Of a stretch of DNA of 64,000 nucleotides, positions 1-7,946 are shown piece after piece. Position numbers and translations under genes: made by a program. Source of the DNA: Stieleria magnilauensis (GTDB lineage Bacteria > Planctomycetota > Planctomycetia > Pirellulales > Pirellulaceae). Position 1 is the first letter of the stretch, and each line of letters opens with the position of its first letter. The stretch lies in NCBI GenBank assembly GCA_007753675.1, contig CP036432.1, positions 3,570,394-3,634,393 of the forward strand, read 5' to 3'. The notes beneath the pieces were generated by a model. It did no database searches, was not told the origin of the DNA, and saw nothing but the letters and a program-made list of their open reading frames with translations.

Positions 1-350
1 ATCACCCGCTTCTCACTGGATGTCTGAACGTGATGCGGCACTTTGAGATGCTGCCGGGAGCGATCCAGAGGTGCGACGACCAGCAAGTGGCCGAAGACTG
101 GCGCGTCGGTTCGGGGCACATGCAAGTCAGCCATCCGGCGCCCACCGGAGGGTTCTTGACTCTTAAGGTAAAGCTCGGCCAAAGAGTCTCATGCGGCGAG
201 TTGCTTGCCGAGATCGAATCGCTGTTCGGAGGTGAGAAGCATGCGGTGGTCGCTGAACAGGACGGGACCGTTGTCATGTTGCGCGAGTATCCGAGAATCA
301 ATGAAGGCGACTCCGTAGCCGTCATCGTGGAAACTGGAGAGCAGTCATGA
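1..350 (+). CDS. Succinylglutamate desuccinylase/aspartoacylase-family protein, C-terminal part (5' end outside window)
   Basis: The reading frame is open to the window edge and ends at 350, so only the last ~116 codons are visible. The visible start resembles the GC(L/V)NVM-R-x-LGMLPG turn common near the C-terminal domain of AstE/AspA-type zinc carboxypeptidases (M14-like). It is followed by a beta-rich lipoyl/biotinyl-like module (ending VIVETGEQS) that usually closes these proteins. The zinc ligands lie upstream of the window, so catalytic competence cannot be judged. The family removes acyl or amide groups from N-acyl amino acids; the substrate here is unknown. The stop overlaps the next start as ATGA at 347-350, indicating translational coupling with the threonine-synthase-like gene. 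An ATG/GTG pair at 30-35 is internal, not the true start. Confidence 0.7.
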   Translation, partial: HPLLTGCLNVMRHFEMLPGAIQRCDDQQVAEDWRVGSGHMQVSHPAPTGGFLTLKVKLGQRVSCGELLAEIESLFGGEKHAVVAEQDGTVVMLREYPRINEGDSVAVIVETGEQS

Positions 351-1411
351 GTGTGTGGCAATGGATGGATCGGTATGCCCCATCGATTCCCGAGGAGAAC
401 TGTCTCTCGCTCGGTGAGGGGCAGACGCCTTGCATTCGTTCGAGGAGTATCGGCGCTGAATTTGGGATTCGTAATCTCTTTTTTAAACTTGAGACGGTGA
501 ATCCCAGCGGGTCTTACAAAGACCGATTTGCCGCCCTGGCTGTCAGCCACATGTTGGCGAATGGTCAACACACATGTTTGGCCACGTCGAGTGGAAACAC
601 TGGCGCGGCTCTGGCAGCGTACTGCGCCGCGGCGAAGATTCGATGTCGAATCGCAGTGGTCGAATCGGCACCATCGGCCAAGCTGCAACAGATGTTGGCT
701 TACGGAGCGGAAATCCAGCGGGTTCGAGAGTTTGGCACCGATGCGAGTGTGACAGGATGTGTTTTCGAACAACTCGAAGCGAAATCTCGGCAACCAGGTT
801 TCGCCCTACAGATCAGCGCGTTTCGCTACAGTCCGCTCGGAATGCAGGGAGTGGAGAGCATCGCATTTGAATTGCAGGGTCAGGTGCCTAGCCAAACTGG
901 AAGCGTTTTTTGCCCGGCGGGCGGCGGTGGGCTCACACTTGCAGTGGCTCGCGGGTTTGCCAAAGCGAGCGGACTTGCATCGGTCCACTGCGTGCAACCC
1001 GAAGGAAACGACACGATCGCCGGCGCACTTCGCGAAGGCAGCGACGAGGCGCGCAGCGTTCGCTGCAGCACGAAGGTCAGCGGGCTGCAAGTCGCCAACG
1101 TGATTGATGGCAACGAGGTCATTGCCGCTTGCCGAGAATCCGGCGGCACGGGGCACACCGTTTCGGATCAAGAGATTTTCGATGCCCAAAAGCTCCTCGC
1201 GCGTGCCGAAGGGATCTTTAGTGAACCGGCCGGTGCGGTGGCGCTCGCGGGGGCACTCAAAGCAGCCAGACGGGGCGAGCTGGATCTTGATTTGCCCGTG
1301 GTCTGCCTGGTCACCGGAAGCGGTTTCAAAGACTCGTCATCGATCGACGCAATGAATGCCGATGCGGAGTGTCCGGTCGTTAACGCGGACGCGATGTTCG
1401 CCGAGGATTGA
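347..1411 (+). CDS. Threonine-synthase-like PLP-dependent enzyme (fold type II)
   Basis: This 354-residue protein belongs to the tryptophan-synthase-beta superfamily. The PLP lysine is in the motif NPSGSYKDR (Lys58), the phosphate-binding loop is SSGNTGAALAA (about residues 85-95), and a second glycine loop GGGGLTLAVARG lies near residue 195. Threonine synthase converts O-phosphohomoserine to threonine. The length and the early L-GEGQTP motif fit ThrC or its diaminopropionate/serine-dehydratase-like relatives. The start at 347 overlaps the preceding stop (ATGA). Its partnership with an N-acyl-amino-acid hydrolase suggests amino-acid catabolism rather than the housekeeping threonine pathway, but this is inference. 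A dehydratase or ammonia-lyase role is the main alternative. Confidence 0.8.
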   Translation: MSVWQWMDRYAPSIPEENCLSLGEGQTPCIRSRSIGAEFGIRNLFFKLETVNPSGSYKDRFAALAVSHMLANGQHTCLATSSGNTGAALAAYCAAAKIRCRIAVVESAPSAKLQQMLAYGAEIQRVREFGTDASVTGCVFEQLEAKSRQPGFALQISAFRYSPLGMQGVESIAFELQGQVPSQTGSVFCPAGGGGLTLAVARGFAKASGLASVHCVQPEGNDTIAGALREGSDEARSVRCSTKVSGLQVANVIDGNEVIAACRESGGTGHTVSDQEIFDAQKLLARAEGIFSEPAGAVALAGALKAARRGELDLDLPVVCLVTGSGFKDSSSIDAMNADAECPVVNADAMFAED

Positions 1412-1419
1412 GAGTCGAA

Positions 1420-2265
1420 TTAGGAAATCCCAAGGATTTCGAACCCATCACGGAAAATCAACTTCTCGATTTCCTGTTCATTCAATGTGGGCAGATTCGT
1501 TCCCGCCACCATCTCGTTTAGTTTTCTCAATCCCGAGATCGATTCGTTGACCGTCGTGAACGGGTAGTCGGAGCCAAACAACAGCTTGTTCCAAACGCCG
1601 TACTCCTGGACCAGCATCAGGCTGTTGTAAAGTTGCCACGGTCGATAGTGCAGCGCACTGATGTCGGCAAACACATTGGGGTGCTTTCGAATGGTCGCCA
1701 CGCACTCACCCTCGTACGGATGACTGAGGTGCGCCAGAACGAACTGAATCTCGGGGTGTCGCGTCGCAACGGGGTCGATCAATCGAGGCAACGTGTATTT
1801 CAACGGTGCTTGGCGGACAAAGGTGGTTCCGGTGTGCAGCAATACCGGCAGCCGCTTTTCTTCGACGTATTTCCAGAGCGGTTCCAGCCGATCGTCGTCG
1901 ACGCCGAAGCCCGCGTACATCGGCAGAAGCTTGACACCACAAAGCCCCAGTTGCTCGTGTCCGTGCCGCATTTCGTCTTCCCATCCCGCTTGGGTTGGGT
2001 CGATGGAAAGGTATCCGGTAAGACGCTCCGGATCTTGTGCGACGTAGTCCGCGATATACTTATCATCAACCCACAAACCACTCAATCGCGCTTTCCCACC
2101 AAAGACAACGGTACGCGTCCCTGGGGGCGCGGCATCGCGGTAGTCATCCAAACGAATCGTCAGGTCGACGGTTTCCCCGGCCTTCGCCGCGGACGCTTGG
2201 CGAATGAAGTCTTCGCTGAACGCATCAGGAAATGGCCATGCGTGGCTGTGAATGTCTGTGATCAT
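1420..2265 (-). CDS. Amidohydrolase-family (amidohydrolase_2) TIM-barrel metal-dependent hydrolase
   Basis: The protein has 281 residues starting at MITDIHSH. This start was chosen because it begins directly at the first beta strand with the HxH metal motif (DIHSHAW); an upstream in-frame ATG at 2304 would add 13 unlikely residues. Other family signatures are VLLHTGT (about residue 143), LAHLSHPY (about residue 178) and the metal-binding aspartate in LFGSDYPF near residue 240. Members hydrolyse or decarboxylate cyclic or aromatic acids, amides and lactones; the substrate is not predictable here. The gene is convergent with the threonine-synthase-like gene (8 bp between stops) and divergent from the Gfo/Idh/MocA gene. 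Confidence 0.82.
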   Translation of the reverse strand: MITDIHSHAWPFPDAFSEDFIRQASAAKAGETVDLTIRLDDYRDAAPPGTRTVVFGGKARLSGLWVDDKYIADYVAQDPERLTGYLSIDPTQAGWEDEMRHGHEQLGLCGVKLLPMYAGFGVDDDRLEPLWKYVEEKRLPVLLHTGTTFVRQAPLKYTLPRLIDPVATRHPEIQFVLAHLSHPYEGECVATIRKHPNVFADISALHYRPWQLYNSLMLVQEYGVWNKLLFGSDYPFTTVNESISGLRKLNEMVAGTNLPTLNEQEIEKLIFRDGFEILGIS

Positions 2266-2374
2266 GTGAGGTCTTGACGCAGGTGTGGTGGGATTATCGT
2301 ACACTATAGAGAAAGGCGCCCACGCGGTGGTTCTTGCCTAGCGTGAAGGACAGAAAGGATACACATCTGCAGTC

Positions 2375-3373
2375 ATGACCGACCAACCTCGTATTCTGAT
2401 CATCGGCGTCGGATCCATCGGCGAGCGACACCTGCGTTGCTTCCAGTCAACCGGGCGCTGCCACGTGGGGTTTTGCGAGCCGTTAAGCGATCGACGCAAC
2501 GAAGTGGCTGAGCGATACGCTGTCAACGGGTACGAGTCTTGGGAGCAGGCGTTGGCGGACGAGCGTTTCTCCGCCGCCGTCATCGCTTCTCCGGCACCCT
2601 GGCACATCCCGACAGCCCAAGCCCTCACCGATCGCGGAGTTCACCTGCTGATCGAGAAACCCTTGAGCCTGAATACCGATGGCGTCTCTCAGTTGTCGGA
2701 TTCCATCAAGCATCATGGAACTCGCGTCTCGATCGGGTTCGTTTATCGCTCTCTTCCGGCGCTGCAGCAGATGCGTGCGGTGATCCGGTCTGGAAAGCTG
2801 GGACGGATCGTACAAGTCCAAGTTCAATCCGGACAACACTTTCCGTTTTATCGTCCAGCCTATCGCAAGATCTATTACGCCGACGCTGCGCAAGGTGGCG
2901 GACTGATCCAGGACATGCTGCCGCATTTTTTGAACGCGGTGGAGTGGATTGCCGGACCGGCTACAAAGGTCGTCGTCGATGCAGCGCACCAGGTTCTTCC
3001 CGGGGTAGAAGTAGAAGACACCGTCAATGTTCTTTCCCGGCACGGAGACGTCTTGGCGAGTTTGACGACGAATCAACATCAGCCTGTGAACGAATCCGTC
3101 ATGACCGTCTTGTGCCAGCGCGGCGCCGCTCGATGGGAACTCAATGGACATCGATGGTTCTTGGCCGATGAAATCGGAGGCGATTGGACGTTGCAGCAAG
3201 CGTTCGACCATCAACGCGATGATTTTTATATTCTTCAGGCGAATGCGTTTATGGATCTTCTTGAGGGAAAGGCAGAACCGTTATGCTGCTTCGATGAAGG
3301 AGTCGCCACGCTGCGTTCAACGCTGGCGATTCTGAAATCGAGACAGACAGACGCCTGGGAGACTGTATCCTAA
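2375..3373 (+). CDS. Gfo/Idh/MocA-family oxidoreductase
   Basis: This 332-residue protein has an N-terminal Rossmann fold (IIGVGSIGERHLR, residues 9-21) and the EKPLS motif (about residues 93-97) whose lysine is catalytic in this family. A C-terminal alpha/beta substrate domain follows, with GGGLIQDMLPHFLNAVEW typical of the GG..xD..xH element. Such enzymes oxidise or reduce sugars, inositols and amino-sugars with NAD(P)H. The intergenic region with the divergent amidohydrolase is about 110 bp and probably holds both promoters. The last codons run into the palindromic repeat array that begins at 3396. Confidence 0.88.
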   Translation: MTDQPRILIIGVGSIGERHLRCFQSTGRCHVGFCEPLSDRRNEVAERYAVNGYESWEQALADERFSAAVIASPAPWHIPTAQALTDRGVHLLIEKPLSLNTDGVSQLSDSIKHHGTRVSIGFVYRSLPALQQMRAVIRSGKLGRIVQVQVQSGQHFPFYRPAYRKIYYADAAQGGGLIQDMLPHFLNAVEWIAGPATKVVVDAAHQVLPGVEVEDTVNVLSRHGDVLASLTTNQHQPVNESVMTVLCQRGAARWELNGHRWFLADEIGGDWTLQQAFDHQRDDFYILQANAFMDLLEGKAEPLCCFDEGVATLRSTLAILKSRQTDAWETVS

Positions 3374-3783
3374 TGCTTTCTCACACACAGCAACCGTTGG
3401 TGTTTAGCCTTTAGGCGATTCCGGGTCGCTGCTCCGCAGCGAGAGTGGGCGGCTAAAGCCTGGACACCAACACGTATGCCCGTGGCGTTGGTGTTTAGCC
3501 TTTAGGCGATTCCGGGTCGCTGCGACGCAGCAACAGTGGGCGGCTGAAGCTTGGACACCAACACGTATGCCCGTACCGTTGGTGTTTAGCCTTTAGGCGA
3601 TTCCGGGTCGCTGCTATGCAGCGAGAGTGGGCGGCTAAAGCCTGGACACCAACACGTATGCCCGTGGCGTTGGTGTTTAGCCTTTAGGCGATTCCGGGTC
3701 GCTGCTCCGCAGCGACAGTGAGGTGGTGACCTGATTCCGGGCGCGCTTGGGGCTTAGAATGGCCGACCAAGGAGATCCCCAGA

Positions 3784-4083
3784 ATGAGCAAGAAGCCTCT
3801 TAAAGACAACAGCAAATCACGACGTCAGTATTCCGATCCATTTAAGCGGGACGCGGTACAGATGCTGCTCGACGGGCACACGGCGACCTCGATAGTCGAC
3901 CGGCTCGGTTTATCAGGCACCAATTTGCTATACCGTTGGAAACGAGAGCAGCTTCGGCAAAGCGGCCCAGTTGCCTCGTCGCTTGACAATCGGGTGAAGG
4001 AATTGGAGGTCGAGCTGCGGCGAGTTGAGCGAGAGCGTGACATCTTAAAAAAAGCATTGTCTATTTTCAGCCGAAGCGACTGA
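3784..4083 (+). CDS. IS3-family transposase OrfA (helix-turn-helix)
   Basis: This 99-residue protein is the DNA-binding part of an IS3 transposase. It has an HTH region (about residues 20-60, RDAVQMLLDGHTATSIVDRLG) followed by a leucine-zipper-like coiled coil (about residues 68-92, LEVELRRVERERDILKKAL) used for multimerisation. A strong RBS (AAGGAGATCC) precedes the ATG. A run of seven A residues at 4047-4053, inside the codons for ILKKAL, is positioned to allow -1 slippage into the orfB frame, giving the OrfAB fusion transposase normal for this family. Confidence 0.93.
   Translation: MSKKPLKDNSKSRRQYSDPFKRDAVQMLLDGHTATSIVDRLGLSGTNLLYRWKREQLRQSGPVASSLDNRVKELEVELRRVERERDILKKALSIFSRSD
4047..4054 (+). 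promoter_or_regulatory. Candidate -1 programmed ribosomal frameshift site (A7 run)
   Basis: Seven consecutive A residues followed by G are read TTA-AAA-AAA-GCA in the orfA frame. The -1 frame is open from here to the orfB stop at 4958, with sensible IS3 linker sequence (SIVYFQPKRLIDRF and onward). This is the classical A AAA AAA slippery arrangement of IS3 elements. No downstream pseudoknot was modelled. Confidence 0.75.
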
Positions 4084-4193
4084 TTGATCGGTTTGTCGCC
4101 GCAGCAGAAGTCATTGACTCGACGAACGTATCGGCCAGCGAGGTTTGTAACGCTCTATCACTTTCGCGAAGTTCGTTCTACGGATTTCAACAG

Positions 4194-4958
4194 GTGAGTC
4201 GACGTGACGAGCCGACTCGGACCGAGGAGCTTTCACCCATGATTATCGACATTTTCTGGAAGCATCGGCGACGTTACGGCGCTCGGCGAATCGTCAGTGA
4301 ATTGGCCGATCGCGGCATCGTCGTCTGCCGAAGGACGGTGGCGGAAGCGATGAAATTACAGGGATTGAGGGCAATTCAGCCCAAATCCTTCAAACCAAAA
4401 ACAACCGAAAGTCGACATCGATTGGGATACAGTCCGAATTTGCTGTTGGATCCATTCGAACTCAACACCATCAACAGGCTTTGGGTCGCAGACATCACCT
4501 ATATCCCCATCGCGGGTCGAAGGTTTGCCTACCTGTCGATGGTGATGGACCGATTCTCACGACGAATCATCGGGTGGAAATTGGATGTGACGATGACTGA
4601 ACAACTTGTCATTGATGGCTTGAAGGATGCGATCAGGAGTCGGCAACCTGGTCGAGACCTAATCCATCACAGCGATCGCGGCGGCCAGTACGCTGGCAAT
4701 CGGTTTCGTCAGATATTGAAGCGTTCTTCGATCCGACAGAGCATGAGCCGTGCCGGCGACTGTTACGACAACGCATTCATGGAAAGTTGTTTCGGAACGA
4801 TCAAGACCGAGCTGGAGATAACCGAATACGAGACTGTGACTGAAGGAGAACGTAAGTTGGGAGGTTACTTCGGCTACTACAACCGAGATCGAAAGCACTC
4901 GAGTCTTGGCTACCAGACACCTACACAATTTGAATCCACTCACCCAGGTCAAAAATAA
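4194..4958 (+). CDS. IS3-family transposase OrfB (DDE integrase-core domain)
   Basis: The coordinates give the part from the first in-frame GTG (254 residues). The same frame is open upstream to the A7 run at 4047-4053, and the natural product is probably the OrfAB frameshift fusion. It has an HTH_21-like N-terminus (KHRRRYGARRIVSELADRG) and an rve retroviral-integrase-type catalytic core. The first catalytic Asp is in LWVADITYIP, the second in HHSDRGGQY, and the Glu in DNAFMESCFGTIKTE. All three acidic residues are present, so the transposase should be active. Confidence 0.92.
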   Translation: MSRRDEPTRTEELSPMIIDIFWKHRRRYGARRIVSELADRGIVVCRRTVAEAMKLQGLRAIQPKSFKPKTTESRHRLGYSPNLLLDPFELNTINRLWVADITYIPIAGRRFAYLSMVMDRFSRRIIGWKLDVTMTEQLVIDGLKDAIRSRQPGRDLIHHSDRGGQYAGNRFRQILKRSSIRQSMSRAGDCYDNAFMESCFGTIKTELEITEYETVTEGERKLGGYFGYYNRDRKHSSLGYQTPTQFESTHPGQK

Positions 4959-5257
4959 GACTTCGGCGCGCCCGGAATCAGGTCACCACCTCACAGTGGG
5001 CGGCTGAAGCCTGGACACCAACACGTATGCCCGTGGCGTTGGTGTTTAGCCTTTAGGCGATTCCGAGTCGCTGCGACGCAGCAACAGTGGGCGGCTGAAG
5101 CTTGGACACCAACACGTATGCCCGTACCGTTGGTGTTTAGCCTTTAGGCGATTCCGAGTCGCTGAAACGCAGCGACAGTGGGCGGCTGAAGCCTGGACAC
5201 CAACACGTATGCCCGTAGCACCCGTTAAAGCACTCGAACGATCACCGGAATAATCGT

Positions 5258-6052
5258 ATGAATGATACAACGATACAACAGCTGTTCGATCTGACCGGTC
5301 GGGTGGCTCTCATCACGGGAGCTTCTGGTTGGCTCGGAAACGCGATGGCTGCGGCGCTGGCGGAAGCGGGGGCCAACGTGGTGGTCGCCAGTCGAGACCA
5401 GAGTAAGGCGGACGAGGCACGGGGCACGCTTCCAACGCACAAAGGGAGCCAACACCATGCTGTTGTACTCGATCAACTCGACGAAGCGTCCGTCTGTCGT
5501 GGCTTCGAGGATGCCGTTACGAAAGCGGGCGGGGTCGACATCTTGATCAACAACGGTCACGCTGCGGACGGTCATGATTTGACCGATGTGAGCGCCGACC
5601 AGTTTCAACAGGTCCTCGCGAACGCAACCGGTTGGTTTCTACTGTCGCGGCAGTTCCACGGCCATGTCGTCAATCGCAATGCGTCGGGCTGCATCGTAAA
5701 CATTGGGTCGATGTACGGTCAGGTCGGTTCCTATCCCGATGCCTACGAGGGCATTTGCGCGGCGAGTCCGGTTTCGTATCACACGCTCAAAGGCGGGATC
5801 ATCCACATGACCCGCCACCTCGCCGTCTATTGGGCAAAAGACAATGTTCGCGTCAACTGCTTGAGCCCAGGCCCGTTTCCAGGACCCGGTGTCGCACAGG
5901 AACTGGTGGAGCGACTGAAAGCCAAATCGCCGATGGGGCGAATGGGGTTGCCGCACGAACTCAAGGGCGCCCTGCTGCTGTTGGCCAGTGATGCGGGAAG
6001 CTACATTACTGGCCAGAATTTAACCGTCGATGGCGGTTGGACCGCGTGGTGA
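5258..6052 (+). CDS. Short-chain dehydrogenase/reductase (SDR)
   Basis: This 264-residue classical SDR has the nucleotide-binding motif TGASGWLG (about residues 19-26), a variant NNGHA in place of NNAG (about residues 98-102), catalytic Ser in NIGSMYG, and YHTLKGG supplying the Tyr-x3-Lys pair. The C-terminal GQNLTVDGGWTAW is typical of gluconate-5-dehydrogenase/3-oxoacyl-reductase-type SDRs. Substrate is unknown. It starts just downstream of the repeat array. The next gene begins 10 bp after its stop, so the two are probably cotranscribed. Confidence 0.88.
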   Translation: MNDTTIQQLFDLTGRVALITGASGWLGNAMAAALAEAGANVVVASRDQSKADEARGTLPTHKGSQHHAVVLDQLDEASVCRGFEDAVTKAGGVDILINNGHAADGHDLTDVSADQFQQVLANATGWFLLSRQFHGHVVNRNASGCIVNIGSMYGQVGSYPDAYEGICAASPVSYHTLKGGIIHMTRHLAVYWAKDNVRVNCLSPGPFPGPGVAQELVERLKAKSPMGRMGLPHELKGALLLLASDAGSYITGQNLTVDGGWTAW

Positions 6053-6062
6053 GGAATCCGTG

Positions 6063-7154
6063 ATGCAAGAATTGCCGCAATTGTCGATCGAATCCTGTCG
6101 TGTTCGCCAACACAGACTTTGCGAAGCGCTCGCCGACCTAAAAGCGGATCGTGCGATTCTTGTCGCTCCCGAGAATGTCCAATGGCTGACCGGTTTTCGC
6201 CCCCACCCGTTGATGCGGGCGATCGCGGTGCTCGATGTTGATGATGGCTGCACGCTGATTGCACCCGGCGAAGAGCCACCGCATCATGCGGCAGACGAGA
6301 TTCGAATTTTTGAGGCGCAATGGCGATGCACGTTGCGGCAAGATCAATTGAAAACTGCGATGCAACGGGTGAAGAAATCAAACAAGCGAACGGCGTTGGA
6401 ATTCTCGTCTTGCGGGGAGCACGTCAGGCAGAGTCTGGACTCCGAGCCGATCGATTTAGATTCGGCATTTTGGAACCTGCGACGCAAAAAGGAACCCGAT
6501 GAGCTTGGGATGATGCTGCACGCGATCGATTGCACGGACGCAATGTATCAAAAGGCTCGCGAGATCATTCGGCCGGGTATCACCGAGCTGGAAGTCTTTT
6601 GTCAGCTTCACCGCGTCGGCGTGCAAACCGCCGGCGAACCGTTGACAGCCCTTGGCAACGATTACCAAAGCAATTCACCGGGTGGGCCGCCTCGCACGCG
6701 TCCCGCACAAGCAGGCGAGTTGATGATTTTGGATCTGGGGCCGGCATACCGAGGTTACCACGCCGACAACTGCCGCACCTTTGCCGTCAACGGACAGCCA
6801 ACCGAGGAACAACTCAGGGCGAGAGACGTCATCATGACCGTGTTTGATTTGGTCAAAGCGTTTGTGAAACCGGGGCAGTCCTGTCAAGAATTGTTCGTTC
6901 AAGCGAAAGCGTTGCTGGACGAATACGAACCCGACGCGTTCTTTCATCATTTGGGTCATGGCGTCGGTTTGTACCCGCACGAAGCCCCGCACTTGAATCC
7001 GAGTTGGGACGATCGATTTTCCGAAGGCGATGTGTTCACCGTCGAGCCGGGGCTCTACAACGCATCGTTGCGGGCGGGGATTCGGATCGAAGAAAACTAC
7101 GTCGTCACCTCAAACGGTGTTCGGCAATTGACCAAGACGTCGACGCAGTTGTGA
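6063..7154 (+). CDS. M24-family metallopeptidase (Xaa-Pro aminopeptidase-like)
   Basis: The protein has 363 residues starting at ATG 6063. This start follows GAGGA about 8 nt upstream and avoids the overlap with the SDR that the in-frame ATG at 6030 would require. It has a creatinase-like N-terminal domain (residues ~1-150) and a pita-bread C-terminal domain. The five dinuclear-metal ligands are visible: LDLGPAYRGYHADN (two Asp), HHLGHGVG (His), FTVEPGLY (Glu) and IRIEENYVV (Glu). Family members cleave Xaa-Pro bonds, or creatine and related guanidino compounds. The neighbours suggest a small-molecule catabolic role. Confidence 0.87.
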   Translation: MQELPQLSIESCRVRQHRLCEALADLKADRAILVAPENVQWLTGFRPHPLMRAIAVLDVDDGCTLIAPGEEPPHHAADEIRIFEAQWRCTLRQDQLKTAMQRVKKSNKRTALEFSSCGEHVRQSLDSEPIDLDSAFWNLRRKKEPDELGMMLHAIDCTDAMYQKAREIIRPGITELEVFCQLHRVGVQTAGEPLTALGNDYQSNSPGGPPRTRPAQAGELMILDLGPAYRGYHADNCRTFAVNGQPTEEQLRARDVIMTVFDLVKAFVKPGQSCQELFVQAKALLDEYEPDAFFHHLGHGVGLYPHEAPHLNPSWDDRFSEGDVFTVEPGLYNASLRAGIRIEENYVVTSNGVRQLTKTSTQL

Positions 7155-7179
7155 TCAAAGGCGGTCACTTTCGCTTTCT

Positions 7180-7845
7180 TTACAGCACGCCGTACTTGTG
7201 AAAGGCATCGGTTGCCTTCATGCCGCCCGCGATCGCGGCTCTGACTTTGTTCTCATCGTGCACTTTATTCCAAGCGAGGGACAGCACTTCTGCTTCGACT
7301 TTCTGCGGCACGACGACAATCCCATCTTCATCAGAAATTACCAAGTCCCCCGGAGAAAACACGACGGAGTCAATTTCCACAGGAACATCCACATCAACCA
7401 CGCGTTGCCGATTCTTACTGTCGTACAAGCACGTGCCACGAGCGACGACGGGAAAGCCCAGCTGTCGGATTTTTCCGACGTCACGAATCGCGCCATCAAC
7501 GATGGCACCAACACAGCCGCCATGGAGTACCGCGGTGGTTAGCAGCTCGCCCCAGATTCCTGATCTCATCGATCCTCCGGCCGCAGCAATCAACACATCA
7601 TCGATCCCACAACTGTCAACGGCTTTCAGTTCCAATTCGTAAGGGGCAGGATCCTCATGGAACATGTCTGCCCAAAGGGTGGTGCGGCATCGGCCCACGA
7701 TCATTTCGCCGGATGTAAGTTGACGCAGTGGCGTGCGTGGCGACTGATTGGTGTACCCTATCGAGTCCAACGCATCACAAATGACGGCAGAATACATTTG
7801 CTGGCGAACGTCCGTGAGCGAGATTTCATTGGGTGCTGGGGCCAT
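7180..7845 (-). CDS. RraA-family protein (4-hydroxy-4-methyl-2-oxoglutarate aldolase-like)
   Basis: This 221-residue protein has the family core GGSMRSGIWGELLTTAV (about residues 97-113) and DGAIRDVGKI (about residues 123-132). The Arg-Asp pair there binds the divalent metal and pyruvate-enolate in HMG/CHA aldolases. VISDEDGIVVVP is the usual C-terminal strand. True RraA (an RNase E inhibitor) shares the fold, but a planctomycete in this metabolic context more likely uses it as a retro-aldolase or oxaloacetate decarboxylase. It is convergent with the M24 gene and divergent from the M81 gene, from which it is separated by ~100 bp. Confidence 0.85.
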   Translation of the reverse strand: MAPAPNEISLTDVRQQMYSAVICDALDSIGYTNQSPRTPLRQLTSGEMIVGRCRTTLWADMFHEDPAPYELELKAVDSCGIDDVLIAAAGGSMRSGIWGELLTTAVLHGGCVGAIVDGAIRDVGKIRQLGFPVVARGTCLYDSKNRQRVVDVDVPVEIDSVVFSPGDLVISDEDGIVVVPQKVEAEVLSLAWNKVHDENKVRAAIAGGMKATDAFHKYGVL

Positions 7846-7946
7846 TCTTGCGTTTTTTTATGGGCAACGAGCAGGGAAGAATCGGACGATGGTAACGTAA
7901 CCAACGACCCGAGACGACCTTTGAGCTGCCTGATCAATGATTTCCG

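Larger units (their letters stand above)
3719..4993 (+). mobile_element. IS3-family insertion sequence, complete, 1275 bp
   Basis: The element starts TGAGGTGGTGACC and ends with its exact complement; the terminal inverted repeats are 28 bp and identical (3719-3746 and 4966-4993). It is flanked by CAG at 3716-3718 and 4994-4996, a 3-bp target duplication. Joining the flanks restores an intact 91-bp repeat unit, which confirms both ends. It carries the overlapping orfA/orfB arrangement of IS3. Perfect ends, intact genes and a perfect target duplication point to recent insertion. Confidence 0.96.
3396..5219. repeat. Array of six 91-bp palindromic repeat units, interrupted by an IS3 element in unit 4
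   Basis: Units begin with GTTGGTGTTTAGCC at 3396, 3487, 3578, 3669, 5038 and 5129, a constant period of 91 bp. Removing the IS (1275 bp) and its 3-bp target duplication leaves exactly 546 bp, six units. Each unit is an imperfect palindrome: the outer arms GTTGGTGT..GCC and GGCTrAAGCyTGGACACCAAC pair, and a central GCTGC-nnn-GCAGC hairpin varies mainly in its 3-base loop (TCC, GAC, TAT, TCC, GAC). In unit 6 the stem base also changes. Units 2 and 5 share GAC loops, GCTTGG and the CCCGTACC linker, so higher-order duplication is likely. No coding potential is seen. Confidence 0.93.

Noticed and set aside
2-793. 263-residue minus-strand protein
   Set aside because: Lies opposite the AstE-like and threonine-synthase-like genes; no RBS or recognisable domain.
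3396-5219. CRISPR array
   Set aside because: Repeat units abut without unique spacers; the unit is 91 bp and internally palindromic.
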